DNA from: Bacteroidales bacterium
GTDB lineage: Bacteria > Bacteroidota > Bacteroidia > Bacteroidales > UBA10428
Direction of reading: 5' to 3'
DNA: 64,000 nucleotides
Assembly: GCA_016929525.1 (NCBI GenBank)
Contig: JAFGIP010000045.1
Coordinates: 73,152-137,151 of the forward strand
The notes under the pieces are model-generated. The model saw only the letters and a program-made list of their open reading frames with translations, made no database searches and was not told where the DNA came from. The position numbers and the translations under genes were made by a program. Of this stretch, positions 1-10,987 are shown piece by piece; position 1 is the first letter of the stretch, and each line of letters starts with the position of its first letter.

Positions 1-429
1 CCATATCGCTTCATACATTACCTCATTTGAACCTATTTCATATAACAGAACAAAATCTTTAATATCCTGGTAAATATCGGCCAGGTTTTCCGATATACTA
101 GCTCCGAAATTATCTTCAGTTTCAGTCCCTAGCTTATTAAATACTTCTTCATATGAGTCATACTGCCCAAGCTTTGACAGCATTTTTCCCCTCACATATT
201 CATAATCCTGTTCATTTACAAAACGCTGGTTAAAATCCTCAAACTTTGCATCAAGTACGGGAAGTAAAGTTGCCATTAAATATAATTCCGGTAATAATTT
301 GTGTGCCTTATCAATAAAATCAGATAGATCTGTTTTATCTGATTCTTCAATGAATTTAGTGAACTCGTTCGCTATCTTCACAAAATTGATCACATCGGTT
401 TTATATACAGGACTATCTGAACCACTCAT
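1..429 (-). CDS. DUF5063 family protein (3' end cut by window edge)
   Basis: The reading frame is open from an ATG at 429 down to base 1, so 143 residues are visible and the C-terminus lies outside the window. The protein begins MSGSDSPVYKTDVINFV and continues as an all-helical soluble protein with no signal peptide or membrane segment. The pattern (VYxxDVINFVxxANEF, then LLPELYLMATLLP) resembles the Bacteroidota family DUF5063, whose function is unknown. It lies downstream of recQ on the same strand, 69 bases away, with a short AT-rich palindrome between them. Family assignment is by recognition only. Confidence 0.7.
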   Translation of the reverse strand, partial: MSGSDSPVYKTDVINFVKIANEFTKFIEESDKTDLSDFIDKAHKLLPELYLMATLLPVLDAKFEDFNQRFVNEQDYEYVRGKMLSKLGQYDSYEEVFNKLGTETEDNFGASISENLADIYQDIKDFVLLYEIGSNEVMYEAIW

Positions 430-443
430 AATTATTGTTTAGT

Positions 444-463
444 ACAAAATAACGCTATTTTGT
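444..463. repeat. AT-rich palindrome between recQ and the DUF5063 gene
   Basis: ACAAAATA and TATTTTGT form perfect 8-base arms around a 4-base loop (ACGC). It sits in the 69-base gap between the recQ stop and the DUF5063 start. No T-run follows on the minus strand, so a classical terminator is not supported. It could be an operator or a weak processing hairpin. Confidence 0.4.
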
Positions 464-498
464 TATAATTCAAAAAAGTAACTGTACTGAATCGAAAA

Positions 499-2403
499 TT
501 ATTCTCCGATTGCTATTCTGCCGTCTTCTATATAATGTATCTGCTCTCGTTCAAGTAGTATTCTGACTGCTTTCTCAAGAACACTTTCTTTTATCTCCAG
601 CATTAATGCCAACTCACCAAGATATTGTGCATCTTTTTTTAATGCATTTAAGATCTCCCCGGCAAAGTATTCTATTCTTTCATTACTCTCATCATCATAG
701 AGTCTCGATTTACATACATCACATTGTTCGCAAGGTTTACCACTAGTCTGACCGAAATATTTCAGCAGCTTGATGCTTCTGCATTCATTATTTGAAAATG
801 CATAATCCAGCATTGCTTCCATCCGTTGTTCAAATCTTTGTCTGCGTTCTTTATAAAATTCGTTTGGAATGTGTAATGATTTTTCATCAAGCCTTTCTTC
901 AGAAAAAATATAAAGAGGTGATTTTCTTCTTGGTATATAGTTAATAACCTTCAACTGACTTAGTTTAACCAGGTATTGATATACTAAATCGTATGAAATG
1001 TTCGCACGCTTAGCAAGCATCTGTTCGTCGATGGCAACATAATTTGAAAAAAGCCCGGTATATGACCTGAGCAATAATTTAATAAATCCGTCGAATTTCC
1101 GGTTTCCAATCTGAAATTTATAAAGATCATCACGCCCCAAAAGAAAGTAAACTCTCGAAGGATTGTTCAGTTCATCTGTAAGTTCAATATAACCTAGCTT
1201 TTCAATAAATTTCAGGGCATTATATGCCACTATTGCACTCAGTCTGTAGGCTGTTGCAAATTCATACAGATCAAATTCATAAGCCATTCCTTTCCCCCCT
1301 CCGACAGGAACCTGAAGAAAATTAGCCGCTGCATTGTAAATTCGTTTCATATCAGATATTTCAGGAAATAAATTTGAAATTCGCTGTCTGGCCACAGTTT
1401 TATCGTGATTATTAACCAACAGTACAGCATAAGCTTTTTTTGAATCACGTCCGGCCCTGCCTGCTTCCTGAAAATATGCTTCCGGTGAGTCCGGTAAATC
1501 CATGTGTATTACGAATCGTACATTGGATTTATCAATACCCATACCGAATGCATTTGTAGCAACCATTATCCGTATTTTTTCACTTGTCCATAATTGCTGC
1601 TTATACTGTCTCTTTTCAAAGGTAAGTCCGGCGTGATAGAAATCGGCGATAATGTTATTCCTTTGTAAGTGTTTCGCAATTTCCCGGGTGTTCTTTCTGT
1701 TTCTGACATATATGATACCTGTTCCTTTGATCCAATCCACTAATTTAATCAGATCAGCAGTTTTGCTATCGCTTTGTCTGACAAAATAAACAAGGTTCTC
1801 TCTGGTAAAATCATCTATAAAAACATTCTCACTTCTAAACTCAAGTTTTTTTTGTATATCCTCAATCACTTCCGGAGTTGCTGTGGCAGTTAAGGCTAGT
1901 ATGGGAATTTCCGGTAAATATTTCCGGATTCTGGCAATTTCAAGATATGACGGTCTGAAGTCGTAACCCCACTGTGAAATGCAGTGTGCCTCGTCTACAG
2001 TTATAAAAGAAACATTCATTGCTTTTAACTTTGCTATAAAAATATCTGTGCTCAGCCTCTCAGGTGATACATAAAGAATCTTATATGCCCCGAAAACAGC
2101 GTTGTCGAGAGCTACCTGAATTTCATGGTATGTTAATCCTGAATGAATGGCGAATGCTTTAATATTTATGGATTTTAGCTTTTCAACCTGGTCATTCATC
2201 AATGCTATTAAAGGAGAAATAACAATACAAATGCCCTCTTTATCCAGCGCCGGCACCTGAAAGGTAATAGACTTACCCCCACCCGTCGGCATCAGACCCA
2301 GAGTATCCTTTCCAGATGCAATAGAATCTATTATTTCTGCCTGCACGGGTCTGAAAGAATCATAACCCCAGTAATTTTTTAATATGCTCAGATACTTATC
2401 CAT
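499..2403 (-). CDS. recQ: ATP-dependent DNA helicase RecQ
   Basis: This 3'-5' superfamily 2 helicase acts in recombination and replication-fork repair. The 634-residue protein has Walker A MPTGGGKS at 38-45 (motif I), DEAH at 137-140 followed by the RecQ aromatic-loop sequence CISQWGYDFRP, a helicase C lobe with QEAGRAGRD (motif VI), and a RecQ zinc site with Cys at about 541, 558, 561 and 564. A short winged-helix region follows and the protein ends without a recognisable HRDC domain, so it is a short RecQ form. The ATG at 2403 gives the usual N-terminus (YWGYDSFRPVQAEII, the Q motif). It is probably co-transcribed with the downstream DUF5063 gene. Confidence 0.96.
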   Translation of the reverse strand: MDKYLSILKNYWGYDSFRPVQAEIIDSIASGKDTLGLMPTGGGKSITFQVPALDKEGICIVISPLIALMNDQVEKLKSINIKAFAIHSGLTYHEIQVALDNAVFGAYKILYVSPERLSTDIFIAKLKAMNVSFITVDEAHCISQWGYDFRPSYLEIARIRKYLPEIPILALTATATPEVIEDIQKKLEFRSENVFIDDFTRENLVYFVRQSDSKTADLIKLVDWIKGTGIIYVRNRKNTREIAKHLQRNNIIADFYHAGLTFEKRQYKQQLWTSEKIRIMVATNAFGMGIDKSNVRFVIHMDLPDSPEAYFQEAGRAGRDSKKAYAVLLVNNHDKTVARQRISNLFPEISDMKRIYNAAANFLQVPVGGGKGMAYEFDLYEFATAYRLSAIVAYNALKFIEKLGYIELTDELNNPSRVYFLLGRDDLYKFQIGNRKFDGFIKLLLRSYTGLFSNYVAIDEQMLAKRANISYDLVYQYLVKLSQLKVINYIPRRKSPLYIFSEERLDEKSLHIPNEFYKERRQRFEQRMEAMLDYAFSNNECRSIKLLKYFGQTSGKPCEQCDVCKSRLYDDESNERIEYFAGEILNALKKDAQYLGELALMLEIKESVLEKAVRILLEREQIHYIEDGRIAIGE

Positions 2404-2709
2404 GTAACTTCAAATATCGGTCATATTCAAATAATCCCAAAAATTGTTAAAAAACTATTCAGTGAAAGCAGCAAAACAAAAGTTGTGATTATTGAAATAA
2501 CAAAGGATATACAAACATAAGCTATTGAAAAACAAGCACTTTTATATACACTAAATACATAAAATATGATCCTGTTCATATTGTTTTTCAGTTTTTGATA
2601 AGTCTGACTCAAATTGTACTGTAAGAAAAAGCTTGCGGTATTTATTCTCTCGAATTATATTCACTCAATTTTTGTAATTTCGCAGCATTTAATTTTAATC
2701 TAGTAATAA
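2404..2709. other. Intergenic region between divergent recQ and guaB
   Basis: This 306-base AT-rich stretch should hold the promoters of two divergent genes. On the plus strand TAATTTCG at 2675-2682 matches the Bacteroidota -7 consensus TAnnTTTG at 7 of 8 bases and would place the guaB start point near 2689. I see no matching -33 element at the expected distance. A 61-codon minus-strand frame at 2427-2612 encodes a hydrophobic peptide but has no coding support beyond being open. Confidence 0.4.
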
Positions 2710-4179
<1,470 letters not shown>

Positions 4180-4214
4180 TAATTTATAAACCCAATATTT
4201 TAATCAAAGTAAAA

Positions 4215-6191
4215 ATGAAAAAGTATATCTCAATTTTAGCATTAACTCTAGTAACATCTCAGCTTATTTTAGGCCAGTCAAAACCTGAGATTTTGTTAAC
4301 GATAAATGGAAATGAGATTTCAAAAGATGAATTTCTTCGTATTTATCATAAGAACAGCAGTATCACTGTCGATGAACATAAATCGGTTAACCAGTATCTT
4401 GATCTGTTTATTAACTATAAGTTAAAAGTAATTGAAGCTAAAAATCTGGGATATGATACTGTACCATCATTTATAAAAGAGATGGATGGTTATAAAGCCC
4501 AGCTGTCAAAACCATATCTCGATAAAAATGAACTGCTGGATTCATTATTACAGGTTGCATATGAACGACAACTTGAAGAAGTAAATGCGGATCATATACT
4601 GTACAGGATTAAACCCGGAGCATCTCAAGAGGATACACTTCTTGCATTAAAAACAATTAAAGAGATAAGAGAAAAGCTGGTTAACGGAGCAACTAAAGAG
4701 GAAATTGTTGAAGAATACGGCGGAGATAAAAATCCTGATATTATTACCAACGAACTGGGATGGTTTTCTGTATTTCGCATGGTTTATCCATTTGAAAGTG
4801 CTGCATATAATACACCAGTAGGTGAAATCTCTCAACCTACCCTCACCCGCTATGGTTATCACCTTGTTATAGTAAAAGACAGAAGAAAAAATCGCGGATC
4901 AGTCAAAACTGAACATATAATGACCATCCTGCCAAAAAACCCGACAGATATCGATCGGGAAGCAGCGAAAAACAAAATTGAGAAAGCTTATTCTGAATTA
5001 CAGAATGGGGTTGACTGGAAAGATGTTGTGAATGAATATTCCGAGCACGAAGCTTCAAAAAGACAAGGGGGAAGTATTGGAGAGTTACAATCGGACTCAA
5101 AACCCGACATTATGTTAGATACCTGTTTTGCACTTGAAGCCGGGGAATATTCTATGCCTTTCGAAACTCCTTATGGATTCCATATTGTTAAAGTAGATGA
5201 ATTTATTCCTGTACCCCCTTTCGAAGACCTCAAAGAAAAATATGAAATCCGCCTGAAGAACTTTAATTTCTTTAATGAAAAAGTAAAAAGAAACAGGCTA
5301 GATAATATCAAAAAAGATTATAGATATAAATTCTATGATGAAAATATTGATGCTCTGACAGCAGTTGTAGATTCATCTATTTATAATAGAAATTGGATCC
5401 CCGAAGCAGCTAAAGATTTGCAGGATCCTATTTTCACAATAGGAGATGAAACTTATTCTCAATATGATATTGCCAATATTTTAGCAACGAGAAGAATTAA
5501 TAAAAAAGAATCTGTTGAAGAGGGAGTTAAAAAAATCATTCACCAGATTGCTGATGATAAAGTATTGGATTACGGTAAGGCACATCTGCCTGAAAAATAT
5601 CCCGAGCTGAAATATTTACTGGAAGAATATAACGATGGAATTCTGCTATTTAATCTGACGGAAGATGTTGTCTGGGACAAAGCAGTGAAGGATAGTACAG
5701 GTCTGGAAAAGTTTTACAACGATCTTCCTGATAAGTATTCATGGGAAACAAGAATTGTTATTTCTAAATACACTTACAGTGACAGCACCCTAACAGCAGC
5801 CATATTGAAAAATGCAGTCAAAAGGGCTAAAAAAGAACTTGCTTCCGATGAATTCTCAAAACTAATCTGTCCAAATGACAGCATGCCTTGTGTAACTATT
5901 GAGGTATTGAAATATGAGAAAGGTGACAATGCGGTTGCAGATTCACTTACATGGATTAAAGGTTCTTATCTGATATCGCACGAAAATGATAACACCGTAT
6001 TGTATTATGTCGAAAATATTCTGCCCCCGTCAGAGAAGACCCTGACGGATGCCCGCGGACTTTATACTGCCGATTATCAGAATTATTTAGAAAAACAGTG
6101 GATTGAAGAACTTAGAAATAAATATAATATCGAGGTAAATGAAAAGGTTCTGGAAGAAATCAGAGCTGAAGAAGAAGCATCAAACAAATAA
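4215..6191 (+). CDS. Periplasmic parvulin-type peptidyl-prolyl isomerase (two PPIase domains)
   Basis: Predicted envelope chaperone/isomerase that helps fold outer-membrane or periplasmic proteins. Residues 1-21 form a signal peptide ending at ILGQ|S. A SurA-like N-terminal helical region (INGNEISKDEFLRIY) follows. Two parvulin domains lie at about 122-222 and 228-335; each has the family pattern of an early ADHIL/TEHIM strand, a GGDxxxxxLGW or GGSIGEL segment, and a late YGYHLV or YGFHIV strand. The C-terminal half (about 370-658) has no recognisable domain. At 658 residues it is longer than E. coli SurA (about 430). The next gene starts 9 bases downstream, so they are probably one operon. 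Confidence 0.9.
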   Translation: MKKYISILALTLVTSQLILGQSKPEILLTINGNEISKDEFLRIYHKNSSITVDEHKSVNQYLDLFINYKLKVIEAKNLGYDTVPSFIKEMDGYKAQLSKPYLDKNELLDSLLQVAYERQLEEVNADHILYRIKPGASQEDTLLALKTIKEIREKLVNGATKEEIVEEYGGDKNPDIITNELGWFSVFRMVYPFESAAYNTPVGEISQPTLTRYGYHLVIVKDRRKNRGSVKTEHIMTILPKNPTDIDREAAKNKIEKAYSELQNGVDWKDVVNEYSEHEASKRQGGSIGELQSDSKPDIMLDTCFALEAGEYSMPFETPYGFHIVKVDEFIPVPPFEDLKEKYEIRLKNFNFFNEKVKRNRLDNIKKDYRYKFYDENIDALTAVVDSSIYNRNWIPEAAKDLQDPIFTIGDETYSQYDIANILATRRINKKESVEEGVKKIIHQIADDKVLDYGKAHLPEKYPELKYLLEEYNDGILLFNLTEDVVWDKAVKDSTGLEKFYNDLPDKYSWETRIVISKYTYSDSTLTAAILKNAVKRAKKELASDEFSKLICPNDSMPCVTIEVLKYEKGDNAVADSLTWIKGSYLISHENDNTVLYYVENILPPSEKTLTDARGLYTADYQNYLEKQWIEELRNKYNIEVNEKVLEEIRAEEEASNK

Positions 6192-6200
6192 ATTTAACAC

Positions 6201-7046
6201 ATGCTGACAAGAATAAACCTTTTACTTTTAATTGCATTCTTTATAAGTTGCAACAGAGCAGGGGATAATATTGAAAACCCTCCGGTTGCAAGGGTTTATG
6301 ATAAATATCTGTATAAATCGCAGATAGAAAATATTGTTCCTGGAGGATTAACTGTAGAGGATAGCCTTCTCGTTGTTCGTGACCATATCGAAAAATGGAT
6401 ACGTCAACAACTTTTACTTCACCAGGCTAATCTTCAGCTTACGGAAGACGAAAAAAATGTTGAAAAGCAGATCAGTGACTATCAAACCTCTCTGCTGATT
6501 TTTAAATATGAACAAAACTTTATAAAGAATTACCTCGATACTTTGATAGAAGAAAATGAAATTGTAGATTATTATACAAGTTATTCTTCAAATTTCATTC
6601 TTAATAATGATCTGATAAAAGGCAGGTTTATAAAAGTTGACAGAAATGCCCCCGAGTTATATAAACTTCGAAGATGGTATAGGTCTGATGATCCTGAACA
6701 CATTAAAGAGCTTGAAAGCTACTGCTATAACAATGCAGAGATATATAAATATTTCGATGAAGATTGGATCTATTTTAGTGAGATAATAGGAATGATGCCT
6801 GAATTGCACACGAGACCTGAAAGCATATTAAAATATTGGAAAAATTATGAAATGAAGGATACAACATCTTTTTATTTACTGAAGATTACAGATTACAAAC
6901 TTGCAGGATCAGTAGCACCTATTGAGTTGGTGCGTGTTGATATAAAAAGTATCCTTATTAATAAAAGAAAAATTCAGTTAATTCACCAGCTGGAATCGGA
7001 TGTATATAACAATGCCTTAAACCGCGATAACTTTAGCATTTACTAA
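6201..7046 (+). CDS. Lipoprotein with SurA-N-like chaperone region
   Basis: The 281-residue product starts MLTRINLLLLIAFFISCNRA, a lipoprotein signal with lipobox FISC (Cys at about 17). The mature part has helical SurA/PpiC N-domain character (ARVYDKYLYKSQIENIVP, then EKWIRQQLLLHQANLQL) but no parvulin catalytic domain. It therefore looks like a membrane-anchored holdase rather than an isomerase. It lies between two parvulin proteins, 9 bases after the first and 40 bases before SurA, which supports a joint role in outer-membrane protein biogenesis. The function is inferred mainly from context. Confidence 0.75.
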   Translation: MLTRINLLLLIAFFISCNRAGDNIENPPVARVYDKYLYKSQIENIVPGGLTVEDSLLVVRDHIEKWIRQQLLLHQANLQLTEDEKNVEKQISDYQTSLLIFKYEQNFIKNYLDTLIEENEIVDYYTSYSSNFILNNDLIKGRFIKVDRNAPELYKLRRWYRSDDPEHIKELESYCYNNAEIYKYFDEDWIYFSEIIGMMPELHTRPESILKYWKNYEMKDTTSFYLLKITDYKLAGSVAPIELVRVDIKSILINKRKIQLIHQLESDVYNNALNRDNFSIY

Positions 7047-7086
7047 ACCCCGGATCATACTTAAAATTATAAACAACATTAAAAAA

Positions 7087-8424
7087 GTGAGAAAATCAAA
7101 CTTAACTTTTATTACACTCTTCCTTTCAGTCGTGAACATATTTTCTCAACCTTATGTGGTAGATAAAGTAGTTGGAGTTGTTGGCAAGAACCAGGTTCTA
7201 TATTCTGAAGTTGAAGAACAATACTTGCAGTACATCGCACAAGGTGTTAAACCAAAACCAACAAAATGTGAAGTATTTGAGAATATTCTTTCGCAGAAAC
7301 TATTGGCTAACCAGGCTGAAATAGACAGTTTAATTGTAGATGAACTTACTGTTGAAATGGAGCTGGACGACAGAATTAAGTATTTTATCAATCAAATTGG
7401 AACTGAAGAAAAGCTGATTGAATATTTTGGAAAATCAATCCTGGAAATTAAAGAAGACATGCGTGATGCCGTTCGGGAACAGTTATTAATGCAGATGATG
7501 CGCCGCGAAATCACTTCAACACTCTCGGTAACACCCACAGAAGTTCGCAATTTTTTTAAAAGCCTGCCTGAAGATAGTATACCATATATCGATGCCCAGG
7601 TTAAGATAAATCAGATAGTTGTTTATCCAAAGTCAAGTGAACAGGCAATACTTGATGTAAGAGAACGGCTTCTGAATCTGAGGGAACGAATTATGAACGG
7701 TGAAAAATTTTCCACTCTGGCAGTGCTATACTCTGAAGGACCTTCTGCAGCAAGAGGCGGCGATATCGGATGGGTCTCTAAAGCAGATGTTGATCCTGCA
7801 TATTTTAAAGCCGCATCAGCTCTGAAAGAAGGACAGATTTCAAAAATTGTTGAATCGGAATTTGGTTATCACCTGATTCAGTTAATTGAACGTTCCGACG
7901 AAAGGATCCATACAAGGCATATAATAATGAAACCAAAAATCACCTACGAAGAAAAGGAAGAAGCACTTACCAGAATTGATAGTATTGTACAACTTGTAAG
8001 ATTGGACACTTTAACTTTTGAAAGAGCTGCAATGTTTTATTCTCAGGATGAAGACACAAGAATGAACGGCGGACTCAGGGTTAACCCGGTAACCGGAAAT
8101 ACCCTGTTTGAACTCGATGAGTTTGAAACTTCCGAACATTACATCATTAGAGAACTGAAAGTTGGTGAAATCTCAAAACCTTACGAATCGAAGGATAAAA
8201 ATGGAAAGTTAGTTTATAAAGTAATACGAATAAAATTGAAAACAGAACCCCATAAAGCAAATCTTAAGCAGGATTATGAATTGCTAAAACAAATGACCTC
8301 ACAGGTGAAGGAAAGCGAGATAGTCGATAAATGGGTAGAAGATAAACTCCGATCTACATATGTAAAGCTGAATGAGCCTTACAACAACTGCAATTTTCGA
8401 ATTAAAGGATGGATAAAAGACTAA
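7087..8424 (+). CDS. surA: SurA-like periplasmic chaperone / PPIase
   Basis: The start is a GTG at 7087; it is the only upstream start that retains the signal peptide (RKSNLTFITLFLSVVNIFSQ). Next comes the diagnostic SurA opening VDKVVGVVGKNQVLYSEVE, an N-terminal chaperone module to about residue 165, then two parvulin domains at about 170-275 (QVKINQIVVYP... RGGDIGWVSKADV... YHLIQLIE) and about 276-385 (IHTRHIIMKPK... NGGLRVN). At 445 residues it has normal SurA length. SurA guards unfolded outer-membrane beta-barrels in transit to BAM. Its stop overlaps the next gene by 16 bases, indicating translational coupling. Confidence 0.93.
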   Translation: MRKSNLTFITLFLSVVNIFSQPYVVDKVVGVVGKNQVLYSEVEEQYLQYIAQGVKPKPTKCEVFENILSQKLLANQAEIDSLIVDELTVEMELDDRIKYFINQIGTEEKLIEYFGKSILEIKEDMRDAVREQLLMQMMRREITSTLSVTPTEVRNFFKSLPEDSIPYIDAQVKINQIVVYPKSSEQAILDVRERLLNLRERIMNGEKFSTLAVLYSEGPSAARGGDIGWVSKADVDPAYFKAASALKEGQISKIVESEFGYHLIQLIERSDERIHTRHIIMKPKITYEEKEEALTRIDSIVQLVRLDTLTFERAAMFYSQDEDTRMNGGLRVNPVTGNTLFELDEFETSEHYIIRELKVGEISKPYESKDKNGKLVYKVIRIKLKTEPHKANLKQDYELLKQMTSQVKESEIVDKWVEDKLRSTYVKLNEPYNNCNFRIKGWIKD

Positions 8425-9953
8425 AGTATTGTTTATTTATCGTTTTCCCGTTTTCTGACAGTATACAAAAGTGTACACTGATTTCATTCATTCTTTTTCT
8501 GTTAAATCTTCCTGCCATAGGACAGAAAACTGCACGTGTCCAGTTTTCTGCAGCAACTACCGAAGTAGATGAAAAACTTGGAAAAGACACCAAACGTTTG
8601 CTGGGCAACGTAGTTTTTACACATGGCGGATCAAAAATGTATTGCGATAGTGCATACTTCCATTCTAAAAAAAACTCACTTGATGCATATAACAATGTTT
8701 ATATAAATCAGGGAGATACCACCCACCTTTATGGTGACTATCTATACTATGACGGTAACACTAAAATTGCACAGGTGAGAAAAAATGTTAAGCTTATTAA
8801 CAGAGAAACGACTCTTACAACTGATGCCCTCGATTATAATTTATCGAATAGTATAGGGTATTATACAAACCATGCAAATATTATAAATGAAGAAAATAAC
8901 CTGGAAAGTAAAATTGGTTACTATTATACTAAACAAGACCTTTTTGACTTTCAGGATAGTGTTGTGGTTATAAATCCGGATTATACGATCTATTCAGACC
9001 GTCTGAAGTATAATACCGAAACAAAAATTACATATTTCTTTGGTCCGACAGAGATCTTTAGCGACAGCAGCTATATATATTGTGAAAGAGGCTGGTACAA
9101 TACTTTAACAGATATTTCACAGCTTAACCAGAATGCAGTGGTTAAAAACCAGAATCAAACTGTAATGGGAGATAGTCTATATTACGAAAAGTACACCGGA
9201 TTTGGAAGAGCAGTTAAAAATGTAGTGATAATTGATAATGAACAAAATGTTATTCTTAAAGGTAATCGGGGTATTTATTATGAGGATGTTGAATATGCAA
9301 GAATAACAGAAAAAGCACAGTTCATACAGGTATCAAAAAACGACTCGCTATACCTCAGTGCAGACACCCTCCTTTCCGAGGTGGATACATCAGGAACAAA
9401 ACTTATAAAGGCCTATTACGGAGTACGTATATTTAAAAGTGATTTACAGGGTAAATGCGATTCAATGGCGTACTCTTTTGCCGATTCGGTAATAAGACTT
9501 TATGAAAGCCCTGTCCTTTGGAATGAAGACAACCAGTTATCGGCAGAATACATTGAAATACATACTGAAAACAGACAGGCTAAAACCATGTATATGTACA
9601 AGTCTTCATTCATTATCAACATGGCTGATTCAACCAAATACAACCAGATAAAAGGGAAAAATATGACATGCCATTTCCGGAATAATGAATTGTACAGGAT
9701 CGATGTTAACGGAAACGGTCAAACAGTATATTATCCGGAAGATGAGAAAGGTATAACCGAGGTAAATAAAGCTGAATGTTCCGATCTTATAATTTATCTG
9801 AAAGATGGTGAAGTAGATATGATAAGCTTACTGAAAAAACCCGATGCAACGGTATACCCTGTTGATCAAGCTCCTATGAATGAATTAATATTAAGAGGAT
9901 TTGCATGGTTGGACGATTTACGCCCTAAGGATAAAAACGATATTTTCAGGTAA
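8409..9953 (+). CDS. OstA/LptA-like LPS transport family protein
   Basis: The 514-residue protein has an N-terminal hydrophobic segment (about 23-38, ending near AIGQ) acting as signal, then repeated short beta-strand motifs (MYCDSAYFHSKKNSLDAYNNV, with similar DSLYY/ADTL units later). This is the pattern of OstA-like beta-jellyroll proteins (OstA_2), related to LptA and the N-domain of LptD, which bind lipopolysaccharide in the periplasm. It overlaps surA by 16 bases; SurA is the chaperone needed to assemble LptD in other bacteria, so the link makes sense. The N-terminus before the hydrophobic stretch is unusually long; an internal start is possible. Confidence 0.85.
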   Translation: MDKRLKYCLFIVFPFSDSIQKCTLISFILFLLNLPAIGQKTARVQFSAATTEVDEKLGKDTKRLLGNVVFTHGGSKMYCDSAYFHSKKNSLDAYNNVYINQGDTTHLYGDYLYYDGNTKIAQVRKNVKLINRETTLTTDALDYNLSNSIGYYTNHANIINEENNLESKIGYYYTKQDLFDFQDSVVVINPDYTIYSDRLKYNTETKITYFFGPTEIFSDSSYIYCERGWYNTLTDISQLNQNAVVKNQNQTVMGDSLYYEKYTGFGRAVKNVVIIDNEQNVILKGNRGIYYEDVEYARITEKAQFIQVSKNDSLYLSADTLLSEVDTSGTKLIKAYYGVRIFKSDLQGKCDSMAYSFADSVIRLYESPVLWNEDNQLSAEYIEIHTENRQAKTMYMYKSSFIINMADSTKYNQIKGKNMTCHFRNNELYRIDVNGNGQTVYYPEDEKGITEVNKAECSDLIIYLKDGEVDMISLLKKPDATVYPVDQAPMNELILRGFAWLDDLRPKDKNDIFR

Positions 9954-9955
9954 TA

Positions 9956-9987
9956 AAAAATGGGACTATTTCTTATGCCCCATTTTT
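9956..9987. terminator. Bidirectional intrinsic terminator (OstA-like / DUF2795)
   Basis: AAAAATGGG at 9956-9964 pairs with CCCATTTTT at 9979-9987 across a 14-base loop. The run of A on one side and T on the other makes it work in both directions. It overlaps the stop codon of the convergent DUF2795 gene. Confidence 0.8.
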
Positions 9988-10207
9988 AATATTCATCTTC
10001 GTTAAAAAAGAAATCATCTTTACTTGGATAATCCGGCCAAATATCCTCAATACTCTCATAAATCTCACCTTCATCCTCAATCTCCTGCAGGTTTTCGATT
10101 ACCTCAAGCGGCGCACCCGAACGAATGCCAAAATCAATTAGTTCATCTTTTGTGGCTGGCCACGGCGCATCTTCTAATTTTGACGCTAACTCAAGTGTCC
10201 AATACAT
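9986..10207 (-). CDS. DUF2795 small acidic protein
   Basis: This 73-residue, strongly acidic, soluble protein begins MYWTLELASKLEDAPWPAT and ends in FFFNEDEY. It matches the very conserved Bacteroidota DUF2795 family, whose role is unknown; the family's N-terminal part resembles a small helical DNA- or protein-binding fold. It has its own promoter (TTG-N19-TATATTTG) inside the 3' end of the upstream adenosyltransferase gene and a strong terminator, so it can be expressed independently and probably abundantly. Confidence 0.88.
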   Translation of the reverse strand: MYWTLELASKLEDAPWPATKDELIDFGIRSGAPLEVIENLQEIEDEGEIYESIEDIWPDYPSKDDFFFNEDEY

Positions 10208-10244
10208 AATTCTGAGATTTTATTATAAATCTTAAAAATTGCTG

Positions 10245-10274
10245 CAAATATATAAATTTAAATTACTATTACAA
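10245..10274 (-). promoter_or_regulatory. Bacteroidota-type promoter for the DUF2795 gene
   Basis: On the minus strand TTG (10274-10272) is followed after 19 bases by TATATTTG (10252-10245), a perfect match to the TAnnTTTG -7 element at the same spacing as the glyA promoter. The predicted start point is near 10238, about 30 bases before the ATG. The -33 element lies inside the last codons of the adenosyltransferase gene. Confidence 0.6.
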
Positions 10275-10817
10275 CTGTGGTTTCCATGGAATTTCAGAAG
10301 CCTGAAAATCAACAGCCACAAGCCTTGACAGTGTAAACAAGTAATCGGATAACCTGTTCAAATACCGGATTATTTCACCGGGAACAGTGGAAAATTCCTG
10401 AATAGCTATAACTGCTCGTTCGGCACGACGACATATTGTTCTTGCAACATGACAGAAAGATACTGCAGGATGCCCCCCGGGCAGTATAAAATGAGTTAAT
10501 GGAATTAGCCTTGAATCCATTTCGTCAATTCGTTTTTCTAACCATACGATAGAGCCTTCAGAAAGTTTCGGAACTTTTACATCACAGTCATCACAATCAG
10601 TTGCCAGTATAGCTGCACATGTCATTAATTTGTCCTGAATTTCAATTATTTCCTCCCCGAAATCTGTATCTTTTAAAAAGTCACGCACAACACCTAAGAT
10701 TGCAATTAGCTCATCAACGGTACCATAAGCTTCAATTCGTTTATGATTTTTTGGTACTCTTTTCCCTCCGATTAAAGCTGTTGTTCCTGTATCGCCTGTT
10801 TTTGTGTATATTTTCAT
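10269..10817 (-). CDS. Cob(I)alamin adenosyltransferase, PduO type
   Basis: Transfers the adenosyl group of ATP to cob(I)alamin (or cobyrinic acid diamide) to make coenzyme B12. The 182-residue protein starts with the family signature MKIYTKTGDTGTTALIGGKR (ATP-binding N-terminal loop), then IEAYGTVDELIAILG, and later FILPGGHPAVSFCHVARTICRRAER, the conserved helix with the ATP-contacting arginines. Length is typical for PduO/MMAB. Adenosylcobalamin enzymes themselves are not in this window. No clear promoter box is seen upstream. Confidence 0.95.
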   Translation of the reverse strand: MKIYTKTGDTGTTALIGGKRVPKNHKRIEAYGTVDELIAILGVVRDFLKDTDFGEEIIEIQDKLMTCAAILATDCDDCDVKVPKLSEGSIVWLEKRIDEMDSRLIPLTHFILPGGHPAVSFCHVARTICRRAERAVIAIQEFSTVPGEIIRYLNRLSDYLFTLSRLVAVDFQASEIPWKPQL

Positions 10818-10987
10818 TACATTATTATATAAATACCTTATCTAAGTATAAATGATTTATTAAGGTTGTTAACCCGGAATGTATTTAAATGTTTTTTTAA
10901 TATGAAATTTCTTCACTTTTTAGTATGAAAATGATTTTAGAACGATGAAAATTTGAACAAATTATCCACAGTTAACTATTAATTCTT

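Noticed and set aside
2427-2612. 61-codon hydrophobic minus-strand frame upstream of recQ
   Set aside because: AT-rich DNA readily gives hydrophobic frames; no homologue recognised, no promoter or start signal, and it sits in the recQ/guaB promoter region.
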